Positions 17,772-27,074 of a DNA stretch of 64,000 nt are shown one piece after another. Source of the stretch: Ordospora colligata OC4 (Eukaryota > Microsporidia > Ordosporidae); contig NW_014575407.1 in the NCBI RefSeq assembly GCF_000803265.1, positions 235,547 through 299,546 on the forward strand. The letters are read 5' to 3'. A program made the translations under genes and the position numbers. The first letter of the stretch is position 1. Each line of letters starts with the position of its first letter. A model generated the notes under the pieces. The model was not told where the DNA came from. It searched no databases and saw only the letters and a program-made list of their open reading frames with translations.

Positions 17772-19694
17772 TTAAATAAATGCAAGGTTGTTATATATAA
17801 CATCTCTAACCGCATAGAATACACTTGCGTCCTTTCCATCAATCATCAGGCTGCTATTGCTCATCCTAATCCATACACACCCTTCCACCACAAGTCCTTC
17901 ATCATCCTGTTCTACTCTCATCTTCCTTTCAACAATCATCCTCCGCATCTCATTCATCTCAAGATGTCCCAGCATCATACTCGGCCCCTCTCCAATGCAC
18001 TCAATCATATCGCCATTTTTTATTCCTCTGAATCCTGCCACAAAGTCCGTTCCTATTTTCTGGTACTTCACACTCTCAAATCCATCACTCAGCTTCACCA
18101 TCCCCATCAAAACATTCGACGACAGCACAAGCTTATCTCTACACAAATACACATCCTCAAAACACATCATGTACTTAAATGTGTGGTAAAAAAACCTTTC
18201 TGTATCACTATCTTCACCAACACATACAAGCTTCCGAGGAGACAACGATTCCAGTACCATCTTGCATGAGCCTAGATCAGACACTCCCATCATCTCTACA
18301 CATGCAACATCATACTTCAGCTCTAATCCTCTGCATACCTCTTCTCTCTCTTCATTTAAAGATTCTTCCTCTACAAAAATCTCCTGGACTTCTTCAACAG
18401 CTGCAACATCCTTCACAAACATCGATTTATCCACATATTCTCCATAATCATCATATGCTCGTCGTCTCGAAAGCGAAGGAAAGCATTCCTGTCCAGATTC
18501 ACACCACACCTCATGCTTTGTCTCTGACCAATGTGATTCCACTCCCACTTCCTCAGGTTCTTCATCAATCTGCTCCTCAACTTCCATTTCCTCATTATTA
18601 TCTTCTAAATCTTCCTTCACTTTCTGCTGGAGCCTGAAATTATACAGCTTTGCTTCTGTACATTCATCCCTAAGCATCTGCTTTAGCCGAGGATCTGTAA
18701 CCATTATCACATTGTTTTTGTCATTAAAGCAATGTAGAACACTCGTAAACATACATCCAGAAACCCACTCATCAACCACTATCAAAACATCAAACTCACA
18801 AAGATCGACATAGTGCTTCACAAATCGAATCCCCTCAAATTCAAACGGATTCACCTTCTCCTCAGAGAACATCGACGACACCTTCTCACCTGCCCACTCT
18901 ACCATAGACTTCGCTCTCTCAATAAACTTGTTGCCAAGGTAAGATAGACACACAACCTTGCATCCCTTCTGATTAGCCATTTCATTCAGAACAAGGCAGA
19001 TCTCAAGAAGTCTAGAATATCTCACAGGAATTATCACTCGCCTTTTGTTCTCAACTGCATTCATAATCGTCCTCACAAATACATCATCTCTCTTCACCAC
19101 AGATACGTTCTCTGCTAGCACATGATTTCCAGTGAACACGCACAAGCCACAGTCTCCTATAACAGATATGTTCATTCCATCAAGATGGTTCTCCTTCCTG
19201 TGATTCACATTAAATCCAATGACTATCTTCTCTGCACCTTTACTAATCTTATACAAACATCCGCCAATCGAGTTTCCAGAGTTATAAGCACATATCTCAA
19301 CTCCATTTATAATCGTTGGCTGTAGATATTTTATCTCAGAAATCCTGTCAAAGCACTCCACATCAATATCCAGTGGAGGCTCCATCCCTCGTACATGCTC
19401 CTCCATGCATATTTTCCCAAGTACTTTAATCGGAACAGATGATATAACCTTATTGTAATAATTATTATGCAAAATGTGTGGTAATCCTCCAATGCAGTTT
19501 ATGCCAAAACTTGTGAGCAATATGACATCACATGCAAGAATTCGCGGCATCAACGATTCATAAATAGCCATTTCCATCGTCTTAGGCGCACCACAGTTTA
19601 TCAATATCTTGGTGTTGTCTATTTCAAGCAGGTGGCAGTATACACCAAGATCCGTTCTGATCAGCGGTGTCAGACTCACAAAGCTGGATGACAT
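17772..19694 (-). CDS. CFT2: Cleavage and polyadenylation factor CPSF100 (CFT2/YDH1)
   Basis: 640 residues from ATG 19694. The metallo-beta-lactamase/beta-CASP layout is clear: CHLLEIDNTKILINCG, ILLTSFGINCIGGLPHIL, GNSIGGCLYKISKG, and VIGFNVNHRKENHLDG, all alignable with CPSF100. The zinc motif HxHxDH is replaced by TSFGIN (61-66), as expected for CPSF100, which is catalytically dead and partners CPSF73 in the pre-mRNA 3' cleavage complex. An acidic insert is present around 365-400. tacccacgcaaa precedes the start. It is divergent from NSE3 with 45 bp between starts. Confidence 0.85.
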   Translation of the reverse strand: MSSSFVSLTPLIRTDLGVYCHLLEIDNTKILINCGAPKTMEMAIYESLMPRILACDVILLTSFGINCIGGLPHILHNNYYNKVISSVPIKVLGKICMEEHVRGMEPPLDIDVECFDRISEIKYLQPTIINGVEICAYNSGNSIGGCLYKISKGAEKIVIGFNVNHRKENHLDGMNISVIGDCGLCVFTGNHVLAENVSVVKRDDVFVRTIMNAVENKRRVIIPVRYSRLLEICLVLNEMANQKGCKVVCLSYLGNKFIERAKSMVEWAGEKVSSMFSEEKVNPFEFEGIRFVKHYVDLCEFDVLIVVDEWVSGCMFTSVLHCFNDKNNVIMVTDPRLKQMLRDECTEAKLYNFRLQQKVKEDLEDNNEEMEVEEQIDEEPEEVGVESHWSETKHEVWCESGQECFPSLSRRRAYDDYGEYVDKSMFVKDVAAVEEVQEIFVEEESLNEEREEVCRGLELKYDVACVEMMGVSDLGSCKMVLESLSPRKLVCVGEDSDTERFFYHTFKYMMCFEDVYLCRDKLVLSSNVLMGMVKLSDGFESVKYQKIGTDFVAGFRGIKNGDMIECIGEGPSMMLGHLEMNEMRRMIVERKMRVEQDDEGLVVEGCVWIRMSNSSLMIDGKDASVFYAVRDVIYNNLAFI

Positions 19695-19739
19695 TTTGCG
19701 TGGGTAAGCATCTGTGAAAAAATACCAGGCACCCATCTC

Positions 19740-20303
19740 ATGGACAACCTCAGGACATTGGTTGGAGAGTTCATCAGGATCATTATTGATAAGCAAAGCG
19801 TTTCAATGCCAATCAGAAAGCAAAGCATTAAAGACGGTCTTGGAATTACACAAAAAGAAATGCATATGCTGATAAGGCAGGCAGACACACATCTTCAAAA
19901 GTTAGGACTTGAATTAGTAGGAATCAACAAAGGTAGACTTGTGGGCATTGAGCATGCAGAGAAGTTCTTTATTAGACGGTTAAAACCTTCGAGGATGCCT
20001 CCAAGAATCCCAATAGAAGATTTCAAGGGAATCGTTGTAATTTTTGCATTTGTTATTCTTGAGCATTCATGCATTGAAGAAAAGAGGTTATGCAATCTTT
20101 TGCATAATGCTGGAGTGATGCGAAGCGAAGAAGAGTTTTTCCAGATTATCAGTTGGGCAAAGAAGCAAGGATATCTTTGCACATCTAAAGACAACGAACA
20201 GAGTATTGTTGAACTTGGATGGAAATACCACTGCGAGTTTCCTGGATTTGATCCCAGAGCATGCCTGAAGGCGTTTGCATCTGACACTAAGGAGCAATCT
20301 TGA
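19740..20303 (+). CDS. NSE3: MAGE-domain protein, NSE3-like subunit of SMC5/6
   Basis: 187 residues made of two winged-helix modules as in MAGE/Nse3. WHA contains LVGEFIRIIIDKQSVSMPIR with a following helix ending LQKLGLELVGI. WHB contains FKGIVVIFAFVILEHSCIEE, then FFQIISWAKKQGYL, which parallels the MAGE phrase for 'dFVrqgYL'. Nse3 forms a trimer with Nse1 and Nse4 on the SMC5/6 complex that acts in recombinational repair. gcacccatctc precedes the ATG. No yeast-style N-terminal extension exists. The call rests on pattern, not on strong identity. Confidence 0.68.
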   Translation: MDNLRTLVGEFIRIIIDKQSVSMPIRKQSIKDGLGITQKEMHMLIRQADTHLQKLGLELVGINKGRLVGIEHAEKFFIRRLKPSRMPPRIPIEDFKGIVVIFAFVILEHSCIEEKRLCNLLHNAGVMRSEEEFFQIISWAKKQGYLCTSKDNEQSIVELGWKYHCEFPGFDPRACLKAFASDTKEQS

Positions 20304-20332
20304 GCATATATCAGAAATATTTTGTCCCTTGT

Positions 20333-21076
20333 ATGGAGGACCTTGAGACGAGCTTTCCATTGATAGTTGAGGCAAGGGCATCGATTGCCCAGGGAGAGTT
20401 TGAACATGGAATTGGAATATACACTGAGATTCTGGAGACTGTGAATCCAGATGATGGAAAAAGCCCATACCTGTACCTTGAGTATGCAGATGCACTCATT
20501 ATGAATGCAAACATGTTTTTCATGGATGAGGTTTCACGGATCAGTGAGAAGAAGGGACTGAATCTTGAGGAAAGGAAGTGGGCGGAAGATGATCTTGAAA
20601 CGGCATGGAACATGCTAGAGATATGTAAGAATGCATTTGTGATTCTGAAAGACTATTCATGCCTTGCCAGATCAAAGTTTCTATTGGGTGAGATATGTCT
20701 GTTAAACAATGAGTTCCGAGATGGATTGCATGAGCTTATTGAATGTGTTGCTGTGATGGACAAGATATACGAGAAGGACTATCTTGGATATGCAGATGTT
20801 TACCTATCTATTTGTAATTGCTATGAGTTTCTAGAGGACTTTGCAATGAGTAAAGAGTATTGCAACAAGGCGGTGATGGTTTACAATGCAGAGAAGGAAA
20901 GAAGCAGCAGCGAAGAAAGCAAGAACCAAATATGTGATCTCATAAGCGAACTTCTGCAAAAAGCCAATGTGCTTGAATATAAGGAGCAGCGCATTGAGAA
21001 TGCAAGTCTTCCAAGCGAGCAGGAGCCTGATGATGTTGTGATTAATATAAATGCCTGTAAACGTAATAAAAGGTGA
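20333..21076 (+). CDS. Histone chaperone NASP/Hif1/Sim3 (SHNi-TPR)
   Basis: 247 residues from ATG 20333, which follows tttgtcccttgt. TPR 1 begins EARASIAQGEFEHGIGIYTEIL, and the interrupted TPR typical of NASP carries an acidic stretch, DDLETAWNMLEICKNAF (family 'LAWEvLElAR'). Further TPRs read LGEICLLNNEFRDGLHELIEC and YADVYLSICNCYEFLEDF. The C-terminus ends in a basic NACKRNKR, likely a nuclear signal. NASP-type proteins hold H3-H4 before deposition. The acidic insert is shorter than in yeast Hif1. A TTG-started extension in frame is rejected. Confidence 0.8.
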   Translation: MEDLETSFPLIVEARASIAQGEFEHGIGIYTEILETVNPDDGKSPYLYLEYADALIMNANMFFMDEVSRISEKKGLNLEERKWAEDDLETAWNMLEICKNAFVILKDYSCLARSKFLLGEICLLNNEFRDGLHELIECVAVMDKIYEKDYLGYADVYLSICNCYEFLEDFAMSKEYCNKAVMVYNAEKERSSSEESKNQICDLISELLQKANVLEYKEQRIENASLPSEQEPDDVVININACKRNKR

Positions 21077-21120
21077 TTTGAGCCAGTTGTATTGATTTGT
21101 ATTATTTGAAATATGTATTT

Positions 21121-21213
21121 GATGTTGCTGACTATACTACTGGTTATCCATTGATTATGTTGCTGGTTATGTTGCTGACTATGCCATTGACTATGTTACT
21201 GGTTATATATATG
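21121..21213 (+). repeat. Degenerate 12/15-bp tandem repeat upstream of eRF1
   Basis: Units of the type 'ttgctg(g)actat' and 'ttactggttat' recur about seven times (for example gttgctgactat, gttgctggttat, gttactggttat). The repeat fills the spacer between NASP and eRF1. It is not coding in a plausible frame. Confidence 0.55.
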
Positions 21214-21287
21214 TGCGGAATAGTTTTCATGCGCAAGCCTGGCATAGCATTAGTACTTTGCATAAAAATATTACGACTCCCCAGGAG

Positions 21288-22448
21288 ATGCTTGACGAGG
21301 TGGAGATGTGGAGGATGAAAAAACTTCTCCGGAATCTTCGCGATAGTAGAGGAAACGGAACATCAATGATATCGATTATTATTCCACCTAAGGACCAGAT
21401 ATCCAGGGTCTCGAAGATGCTTACTGATGAATACGGAACGGCATCGAATATAAAATCTAGGGTGAATAGGTTGAGTGTCCTTGGAGCCATAACATCTGCA
21501 CAGTGCAAGCTTAAGCAGTACACAAAGACACCGCCGAATGGGCTTGGGATATTTGTTGGGACTGTGCTCATGGATCAGAATAAGGAGAAGAAAGTGAGTG
21601 TTGGTATAGAGCCAATAAAGCCTGTTAATACGTCGCTGTATATGTGTGACTCAAAGTTCCATGTCGATGATTTGCTTTCGCTTTTTGAGGATGAGCTGAA
21701 GTACGGGTTTATTGTGATTGACGGGCATACAACGATGTTTGCAACTCTTCAAGGAAATGTGAAGACAATCTTGCAGCAGATCCACGTGGACCTTCCGAAG
21801 AAGCATGGACGGGGAGGACAGTCTTCCGTAAGGTTTGCACGTCTTAGGGTTGAGAAGAGACATGCATATGTCAAGAAGGTGGCTGAGATAGCTGTGAACC
21901 TGTTTCTAACAAATTGTGTAATGAATGTAGAGGGAATAATCCTTGCAGGACAGTCCGATCTCAAACATGAGCTAGCTCAGGTGCTTGACAGTAGAATAGG
22001 AGTGATTAAATCTGTCGATACAAACTATGGAGGAGAGGGTGGATTGAATCAGGCGGTTGAGCTGTGTGAGGATGTTCTGAAGGATGTAAAGCTCTCGAAG
22101 GAAAAGAAAGTGATACAAGGGTTTCTGAATGAAATCAATACGGACAGCGGGAAATTTTGCTTTACAATGAGAGAGACGATGCACTGCTTGGACATGGGTG
22201 CAGTTGAGACACTGATTGTATATGAGAGTCTCTCAGATATGAAAGACGAGGAGATGTTTGTTGATTGGATTGCAGAGAACTACAAGGGCTTTGGATGCAC
22301 ACTTGTGTTTGTGAGTGACAAAAGCTCTGAGGGAACGCAGTTTGTTGAAGGATTTGGAGGCATAGGCGGGATATTGAGGTATAGGGTTGATGTTGATGAC
22401 CATCTGGAAGATGATTACTCATCAATCGATGACGATGATATATTCTAG
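21288..22448 (+). CDS. SUP45: Translation termination factor eRF1
   Basis: 386 residues from ATG 21288 (actccccaggag before it). All functional motifs are intact: GTS loop 24-26, TASNIKS (51-57), YxCxxxF with Y118, C120 and F124, and GGQ at 176-178. eRF1 reads all three stop codons in the ribosomal A site and triggers peptide release with eRF3. The acidic C-terminal tail ([17 protein letters not shown]) is typical. Motifs are the universal type, so the standard code is used; this supports treating in-frame stops elsewhere in the window as real stops. An upstream GTG extension is not used. Confidence 0.97.
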   Translation: MLDEVEMWRMKKLLRNLRDSRGNGTSMISIIIPPKDQISRVSKMLTDEYGTASNIKSRVNRLSVLGAITSAQCKLKQYTKTPPNGLGIFVGTVLMDQNKEKKVSVGIEPIKPVNTSLYMCDSKFHVDDLLSLFEDELKYGFIVIDGHTTMFATLQGNVKTILQQIHVDLPKKHGRGGQSSVRFARLRVEKRHAYVKKVAEIAVNLFLTNCVMNVEGIILAGQSDLKHELAQVLDSRIGVIKSVDTNYGGEGGLNQAVELCEDVLKDVKLSKEKKVIQGFLNEINTDSGKFCFTMRETMHCLDMGAVETLIVYESLSDMKDEEMFVDWIAENYKGFGCTLVFVSDKSSEGTQFVEGFGGIGGILRYRVDVDDHLEDDYSSIDDDDIF

Positions 22449-22555
22449 ATGGAAAGCTCACGTGACGCTGTGGCTCTACATGGTATGAGTGAGCGTAGAA
22501 GATGATGAGCTTGAATAAATTTGTTGGCTCTTAATTTTGTCGTAAAGCCACCCTA

Positions 22556-23785
22556 ATGGAAAACATCTTCCCATTGCAGGAGAACGTGGAGATAGAGGAA
22601 ATATATGGGAGTAAGAGACCCAATGCTATTCCACCTGAGTATGCCCGATCTTTTCGAATGCATGGAGGAGTGAATGTAATCGATAATGATGGGACATATA
22701 TATTGAAGGAGCCGAAGTGGTATAGAAAGGGAGAGGTAAGCTCGCTGGAAGAGATTAGTATGGATGAAGTTGTGAGTATGATTGGAAAGGAAGCATATGT
22801 GCGTACCAGGGATGCGATTGTTTGTGAATATCAAAATGGATACAGACCGATGACTCTTGGAAAGGCGTTAGAAATGAATGATATTGGATTTTGTGAGATT
22901 GCCAAGATATTTGCATTTGCTGAGAGATGGGGGCTGATAAATTATAGGAGCCTGATTGAGAAAGAGATAGCTAGTGTAGAAGCAATGAGGAATAGAACAA
23001 GAGAAAGCAGTGATGACAAGCATATCCCCACAGATACGCAAGAAAAGAATAAGGAAGTCATAAATATGCCTGTTGACTACAAGGCATGCTTGAAGCAATC
23101 AAGATGTGATTGTGGAGAAGAAGTTATGTTTTTTACTAAGAGCATGATATTTAAATGCAAAAAGTGTTTTGATGAAAGATCATATGCTGATGATGTGCTG
23201 AGATCTGATTTTTTTGCAGTGAACGAGCCATTGGTTGAAAGCATGTGGTCTAAAGAGGAGGAGTTGCGCCTTCTTGAGGGAATCAACAAGTATGGAGACG
23301 AGTGGAATCTTGTAAGCCAGCACGTGCAGACAAAGTCCAAGGAGGAGTGTGTATTTTACTTTTTAAGGATTCCAATTCTGGAGAATGCATTACCAAAGAG
23401 TGGGTTTTCTGAGATAGGACCAGTGTTTGTAACTGCTGAGAACCCAATAATGTGCGTAATTTCATTTGTGTGTGGGGTGGTGCATCCTTGTGTTGCATCT
23501 GCATGCTCGAAAGCAGCGATGATGCATATTGGGAAATGCTCGCAGGAAAGGGCCATGAGGCATATGCTTGATGCAGGAGTGAGCAAGGCCATTGAGCAGA
23601 GAGATATGGAAAGAATTAAGATCAAGAGACTCATGGATGTTATATATGAGGCATTTCTTAGAAAAATCAGAATGAAAATGAATGCATATAAGGAGATGAA
23701 TGTGTCTACACAAAGAGTACGTAATGAATTGGTTGGGCTTAGACAAGGCCTCATTGATGAGCTTGAATTTGTGGATGAAAAATAA
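22556..23785 (+). CDS. SWI3/RSC8-type chromatin remodeller subunit (SWIRM-SANT)
   Basis: 409 residues. The SWIRM domain lies at about 20-140 (IPPEYARSFRMHGGVNVID is replaced in yeast by a similar loop; RDAIVCEYQNGYRPMTLGKAL, then IAKIFAFAERWGLINY). A zinc-binding segment CDCG...CKKC is at about 184-203, and a SANT domain at about 225-275 (MWSKEEELRLLEGINKYGDEW). The C-terminal half is helical. This is the Swi3/Rsc8 scaffold architecture of SWI/SNF and RSC; the zinc segment resembles the ZZ-like element of Rsc8 and human BAF155. gccaccctaa precedes the ATG. Confidence 0.88.
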   Translation: MENIFPLQENVEIEEIYGSKRPNAIPPEYARSFRMHGGVNVIDNDGTYILKEPKWYRKGEVSSLEEISMDEVVSMIGKEAYVRTRDAIVCEYQNGYRPMTLGKALEMNDIGFCEIAKIFAFAERWGLINYRSLIEKEIASVEAMRNRTRESSDDKHIPTDTQEKNKEVINMPVDYKACLKQSRCDCGEEVMFFTKSMIFKCKKCFDERSYADDVLRSDFFAVNEPLVESMWSKEEELRLLEGINKYGDEWNLVSQHVQTKSKEECVFYFLRIPILENALPKSGFSEIGPVFVTAENPIMCVISFVCGVVHPCVASACSKAAMMHIGKCSQERAMRHMLDAGVSKAIEQRDMERIKIKRLMDVIYEAFLRKIRMKMNAYKEMNVSTQRVRNELVGLRQGLIDELEFVDEK

Positions 23786-23875
23786 AGAGTGATTTAAAGT
23801 GTATTTGTGTTGATGAAGTTGCTTGATTTGTTTCAGAGTGTGGATTTGGCTGTGATTGTTTTGATTTCATAGTCG

Positions 23876-24475
23876 ATGGGGATTACAACGAATCTTGTGC
23901 AGGCGGTGCTGCTTGTAGAGATGAGTGTGTTTACATTTATGTTGCTTCCTGTATCAAAGGGTCTCAAGAAGAGCATTCTCAAGGTGTTTATGGCATCTAA
24001 GTTGTACCGAGGGATTCTACACATTTTGTATGTGCTATTGGCGATGATTCTTGTGATGTTTGTTGACTCAGCATATAAAATATACACTGGTGAGGATTAT
24101 GCCAATCCGTTTGTTCTATACCAAGCAGAGCGGAATCTGTATCTGACTGGGTTTACGTTGTTTCTTGCAGTGATATTCCAGATGTTCATCAAGATGATGT
24201 CGCTGCTATTCAAAGAGGAGGAGTCAGCGTTGCTGCTCAGGAAGCAATCCATGAATCAGAAGAAGTATGTTGAGGACATTGTGAGCGGAAATGCAAGAAG
24301 CGAGGAAAAAATCAAGCAGCTCGAAGACGAAGTAAGCAGTTTGAACAAAAAAATCGTTTCAAGTGACATGCTGATTAAGCAACTTAGAAACAACCAAAAC
24401 GAGTACTTCAGCATCTTTGACAAATACAATGCACTTAAGGAGCAGATTCAAAAAGAGTCTAAAAAATCCAAATAA
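23876..24475 (+). CDS. BAP31/YET family ER membrane protein
   Basis: 199 residues. Three membrane spans in the N-terminal half (about 6-25, 45-65 and 88-112), then a cytosolic coiled coil (about 135-195, KIKQLEDEVSSLNKKIVSS) ending KESKKSK, a dibasic ER-retrieval-type tail. The spacing and the phrase FTLFLAVIFQMFIKMMSLL are as in BAP31/Yet3, which guide membrane proteins out of the ER. The stop codon overlaps a 53-bp tandem duplication. The start is a plain ATG after tagtcg. Confidence 0.78.
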   Translation: MGITTNLVQAVLLVEMSVFTFMLLPVSKGLKKSILKVFMASKLYRGILHILYVLLAMILVMFVDSAYKIYTGEDYANPFVLYQAERNLYLTGFTLFLAVIFQMFIKMMSLLFKEEESALLLRKQSMNQKKYVEDIVSGNARSEEKIKQLEDEVSSLNKKIVSSDMLIKQLRNNQNEYFSIFDKYNALKEQIQKESKKSK

Positions 24476-24560
24476 ATACTTCAATGCATAAAATAACTTC
24501 TTCAAAAAGAGTCCCAGGCATTCAATAAATACTTCAATGCATAAAATAACTTCTTCAAAA
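24448..24560 (+). repeat. 53-bp tandem duplication at the BAP31-like gene 3' end
   Basis: A 37-bp core (aataaatacttcaatgcata...) is identical at 24471-24507 and 24524-24560. Similarity extends left to 'ttcaaaaagagtc' at about 24448 and 24501, giving a 53-bp period. Each unit has the AATAAA signal. The first unit includes the end of the coding region; the second ends 20 bp before the DPB2 start. Confidence 0.85.
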
Positions 24561-24580
24561 TCAAACAACTTCCCAAGGCC

Positions 24581-25786
24581 ATGAAGGCAAAGATATACAA
24601 AGAGTTGACCAAAAAGAATGGTATCCTGCTTTCTTCAGATGCACTGGCATATTTAAACACCAAGATTACAGACGAGTGTATGCTGATGCACATCTCTACA
24701 GAGTATAAGAGAAGAAATGGACCGAATATGGGAGATTTAAGATTATTCCAGGAAATCATTGAATCTACAAAAGCATACACACAGACTCCATACACCATAA
24801 TTAACCAGCAATACAGGAAAACAGATCTCATGCACAGATATAAACGACTCAAGCAAAGAATAAACAAGGATATAACACCCATATATCTTCTAAGCAATCG
24901 ACGCTGTACAATATTCGGGTGCTATTACAGAGATAAACAGGGAAAAGAGGTCTTAGAGGATGATGGCGACATTATTATACTTGATATGAACATGTGTAAC
25001 GGAAATGCCTTTCTGTGTGATAACATTTTTGTTGCATTAGACGGGTGCGTTACTAAAAATGCCTTTGAAGTAACAGAAATACATTTTCCAAGCATTGAGA
25101 TGAGAAACACAAATATGCATAGAATACCCGTTGAAAGTTTCAAAATGCTGTTTTTTTCTGATCTCTGGCTTAATGAGATGAACGGCAACATCCTAAGAAA
25201 GATCATTATGAAAATTCCAGCGGATCTGATTGTAATCATGGGAAGACTTTCTTCGGAAAAATGTATGTCTATTCCATATGCATGCTTCATGAACGGGCTT
25301 AAGCCAAATAATGCATTTTCACAAGTTCCAGATATTATTATATGTCCTGAAGCAAATGACCTGTACTCTTCATTTCTTCCAAAAGAGGTGCCGTCGCCCA
25401 GTGAATACAAAGATACAATTAAAATGGCCACTAATCCTTGTATCATAGAAACAAAGTACTGTTCGGTGGGTATTGTAAGAGACAATGTTTTCAAATCAAG
25501 AGAGCGTGGACGATTCATAGGAACTGATTACACAAACTCATTCATAAGAACAATGTTGTCGCAACAAAGCTTTAATCCATTTGTTATACCAAACCTTGAC
25601 ATTGAAGGTATACCAGATATAGTAGTTGTGGGCCAGGATGTCTATCCTTTCATATCTTGCATTGATGACATAACATTTATTTCATGCCCAAGCTTTCGTG
25701 ATGGAATGTCTTTTATTTCATATGATGCCTCATCAAGAATACCAAGCATATTATGCTGTAAAGATGTTCTGGAAGATAATGCATAG
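24581..25786 (+). CDS. DPB2: DNA polymerase epsilon subunit B (DPB2)
   Basis: 401 residues. Follows the B-subunit pattern: an OB-fold segment (TPIYLLSNRRCTIFGCYY, then EDDGDIIILD), and a calcineurin-like phosphoesterase domain without catalytic residues (ADLIVIMGRL; VPDIIICPEANDLY; ATNPCIIETKYCSVGIVRDN; LSQQSFNPFV; ending PDIVVVGQDVYPF). The NPC.I and SQQSFNPF phrases are shared with Dpb2/POLE2. The subunit joins Pol epsilon to the CMG helicase. The N-terminal domain is short compared with yeast Dpb2 (689). cttcccaaggcc precedes the ATG. Confidence 0.85.
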   Translation: MKAKIYKELTKKNGILLSSDALAYLNTKITDECMLMHISTEYKRRNGPNMGDLRLFQEIIESTKAYTQTPYTIINQQYRKTDLMHRYKRLKQRINKDITPIYLLSNRRCTIFGCYYRDKQGKEVLEDDGDIIILDMNMCNGNAFLCDNIFVALDGCVTKNAFEVTEIHFPSIEMRNTNMHRIPVESFKMLFFSDLWLNEMNGNILRKIIMKIPADLIVIMGRLSSEKCMSIPYACFMNGLKPNNAFSQVPDIIICPEANDLYSSFLPKEVPSPSEYKDTIKMATNPCIIETKYCSVGIVRDNVFKSRERGRFIGTDYTNSFIRTMLSQQSFNPFVIPNLDIEGIPDIVVVGQDVYPFISCIDDITFISCPSFRDGMSFISYDASSRIPSILCCKDVLEDNA

Positions 25787-25816
25787 AAGCGCACTGATTG
25801 AGCTTTATCTTAGATG

Positions 25817-27001
25817 CTAAGCACATGAAGGCCGATGTAATAAAAACTCTAATACTGGAAGATCTTCTCCATTCAGCAATTTCATTAAAACACCGCCTCC
25901 AGTTGATACATGCGTAAAGTTCTCATACTTTCCAAACATCCTAATTGCTGCAGATGTTTCTCCTCCTCCACAAAGACATCTCTTTCCACTCATCTTCATA
26001 CTCTCAAGAATGCCAACAAGTGCCTTGGTTCCATCAGACAACCCACGTTGTTCAAAAACACCGGGCGGGCCATTCCAAAACACGGATTCAGCCTTAGATA
26101 CTCTTTCTTGTATCAATCGAATGGTTGCGGGTCCTATATCCAATGCACATCCACTCGGTGGTATTTCACTCATTATCTGAGCTTTACCATCATTAATAAC
26201 CACAAAATCAATCGGTAGGATAACTTCTGTTTGATTAATGTCGAACACATCACATATCATCTGGACCATGCCTTCGGGAACATCGCCAACAATGCTATTT
26301 CCAACCTCTTTGTTCAATCTATACTTCAAGAATGGATATGACAACCCGCCAAGGATAATTAGACATTTTGCTCTTTTTCCCAGTGACATCAGCAGCTTTG
26401 ACTTGTCAGAAACCTTCTTTCCTCCAAGAATCATCACATCAATGTTTCTTTCAAGCAAGTATTTGGTAAACTCCAGCTCTTTTTGCATAAAAACACCAGG
26501 AAATGAACGTAGCCCAGTCCTTTGAATAGATCCGCATTCTCTATGAAGACATCCAAATGAGTCTATAATTGCAACATCCATGTTGTCTTTAAAAAGTCTC
26601 GTGTACTCAGCACTTTCTGCTTCATCATCACTGCTTTCTTCTGCTTTATAGAACCTGAGATTCTCTAACAAAACCCATGTATCATCAACTCTGTTCAGAT
26701 CAGACAGCTCACAAAAAGCCAACTTTGCACCAAACTCATCAAGTACAATTTTATTCAATACTTCGTATACAGGCTTTAGTGAAAGCTCCTCGACATATCT
26801 TCCATTTGGTCGACCAAAATGGCTTCCAATAACAATGCGCTTTGGATTTGCTGAGTGAATGTATCTAATCGTAGACATCACAGATGTTATTTTGAAGTCA
26901 TCAAGCACTTTTGATTCAGACACAGGAACATTAAAGTCCACACGCACAAACACTCGTTTGTCCTCAATATCCGTCTTACTTGCACTTCTCATCGCATTCA
27001 T
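25817..27001 (-). CDS. PGK1: Phosphoglycerate kinase
   Basis: 394 residues. The substrate site has VDFNVP (21-26), SHFGRPNG and LENLRF; the ADP site has GGKKVSDK, NGPPGVFE, GGGETSAA (345-352) and STGGG (366-370). The enzyme makes ATP from 1,3-bisphosphoglycerate in glycolysis, the main ATP path of microsporidia. It is slightly shorter than yeast (416). GETS replaces the usual GDT(A/S) in the nucleotide loop, a conservative change. Two close ATGs (27001, 26992) are possible; gaagggtatatctgtgg precedes the first. It is convergent with DPB2, 30 bp apart. Confidence 0.96.
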   Translation of the reverse strand: MNAMRSASKTDIEDKRVFVRVDFNVPVSESKVLDDFKITSVMSTIRYIHSANPKRIVIGSHFGRPNGRYVEELSLKPVYEVLNKIVLDEFGAKLAFCELSDLNRVDDTWVLLENLRFYKAEESSDDEAESAEYTRLFKDNMDVAIIDSFGCLHRECGSIQRTGLRSFPGVFMQKELEFTKYLLERNIDVMILGGKKVSDKSKLLMSLGKRAKCLIILGGLSYPFLKYRLNKEVGNSIVGDVPEGMVQMICDVFDINQTEVILPIDFVVINDGKAQIMSEIPPSGCALDIGPATIRLIQERVSKAESVFWNGPPGVFEQRGLSDGTKALVGILESMKMSGKRCLCGGGETSAAIRMFGKYENFTHVSTGGGVLMKLLNGEDLPVLEFLLHRPSCA

Positions 27002-27074
27002 CCACAGATATACCCTTCAAATTATCCATCGCTATATCATTCTGTAACACCTAAGCTATAATTAACTCTTTAAT

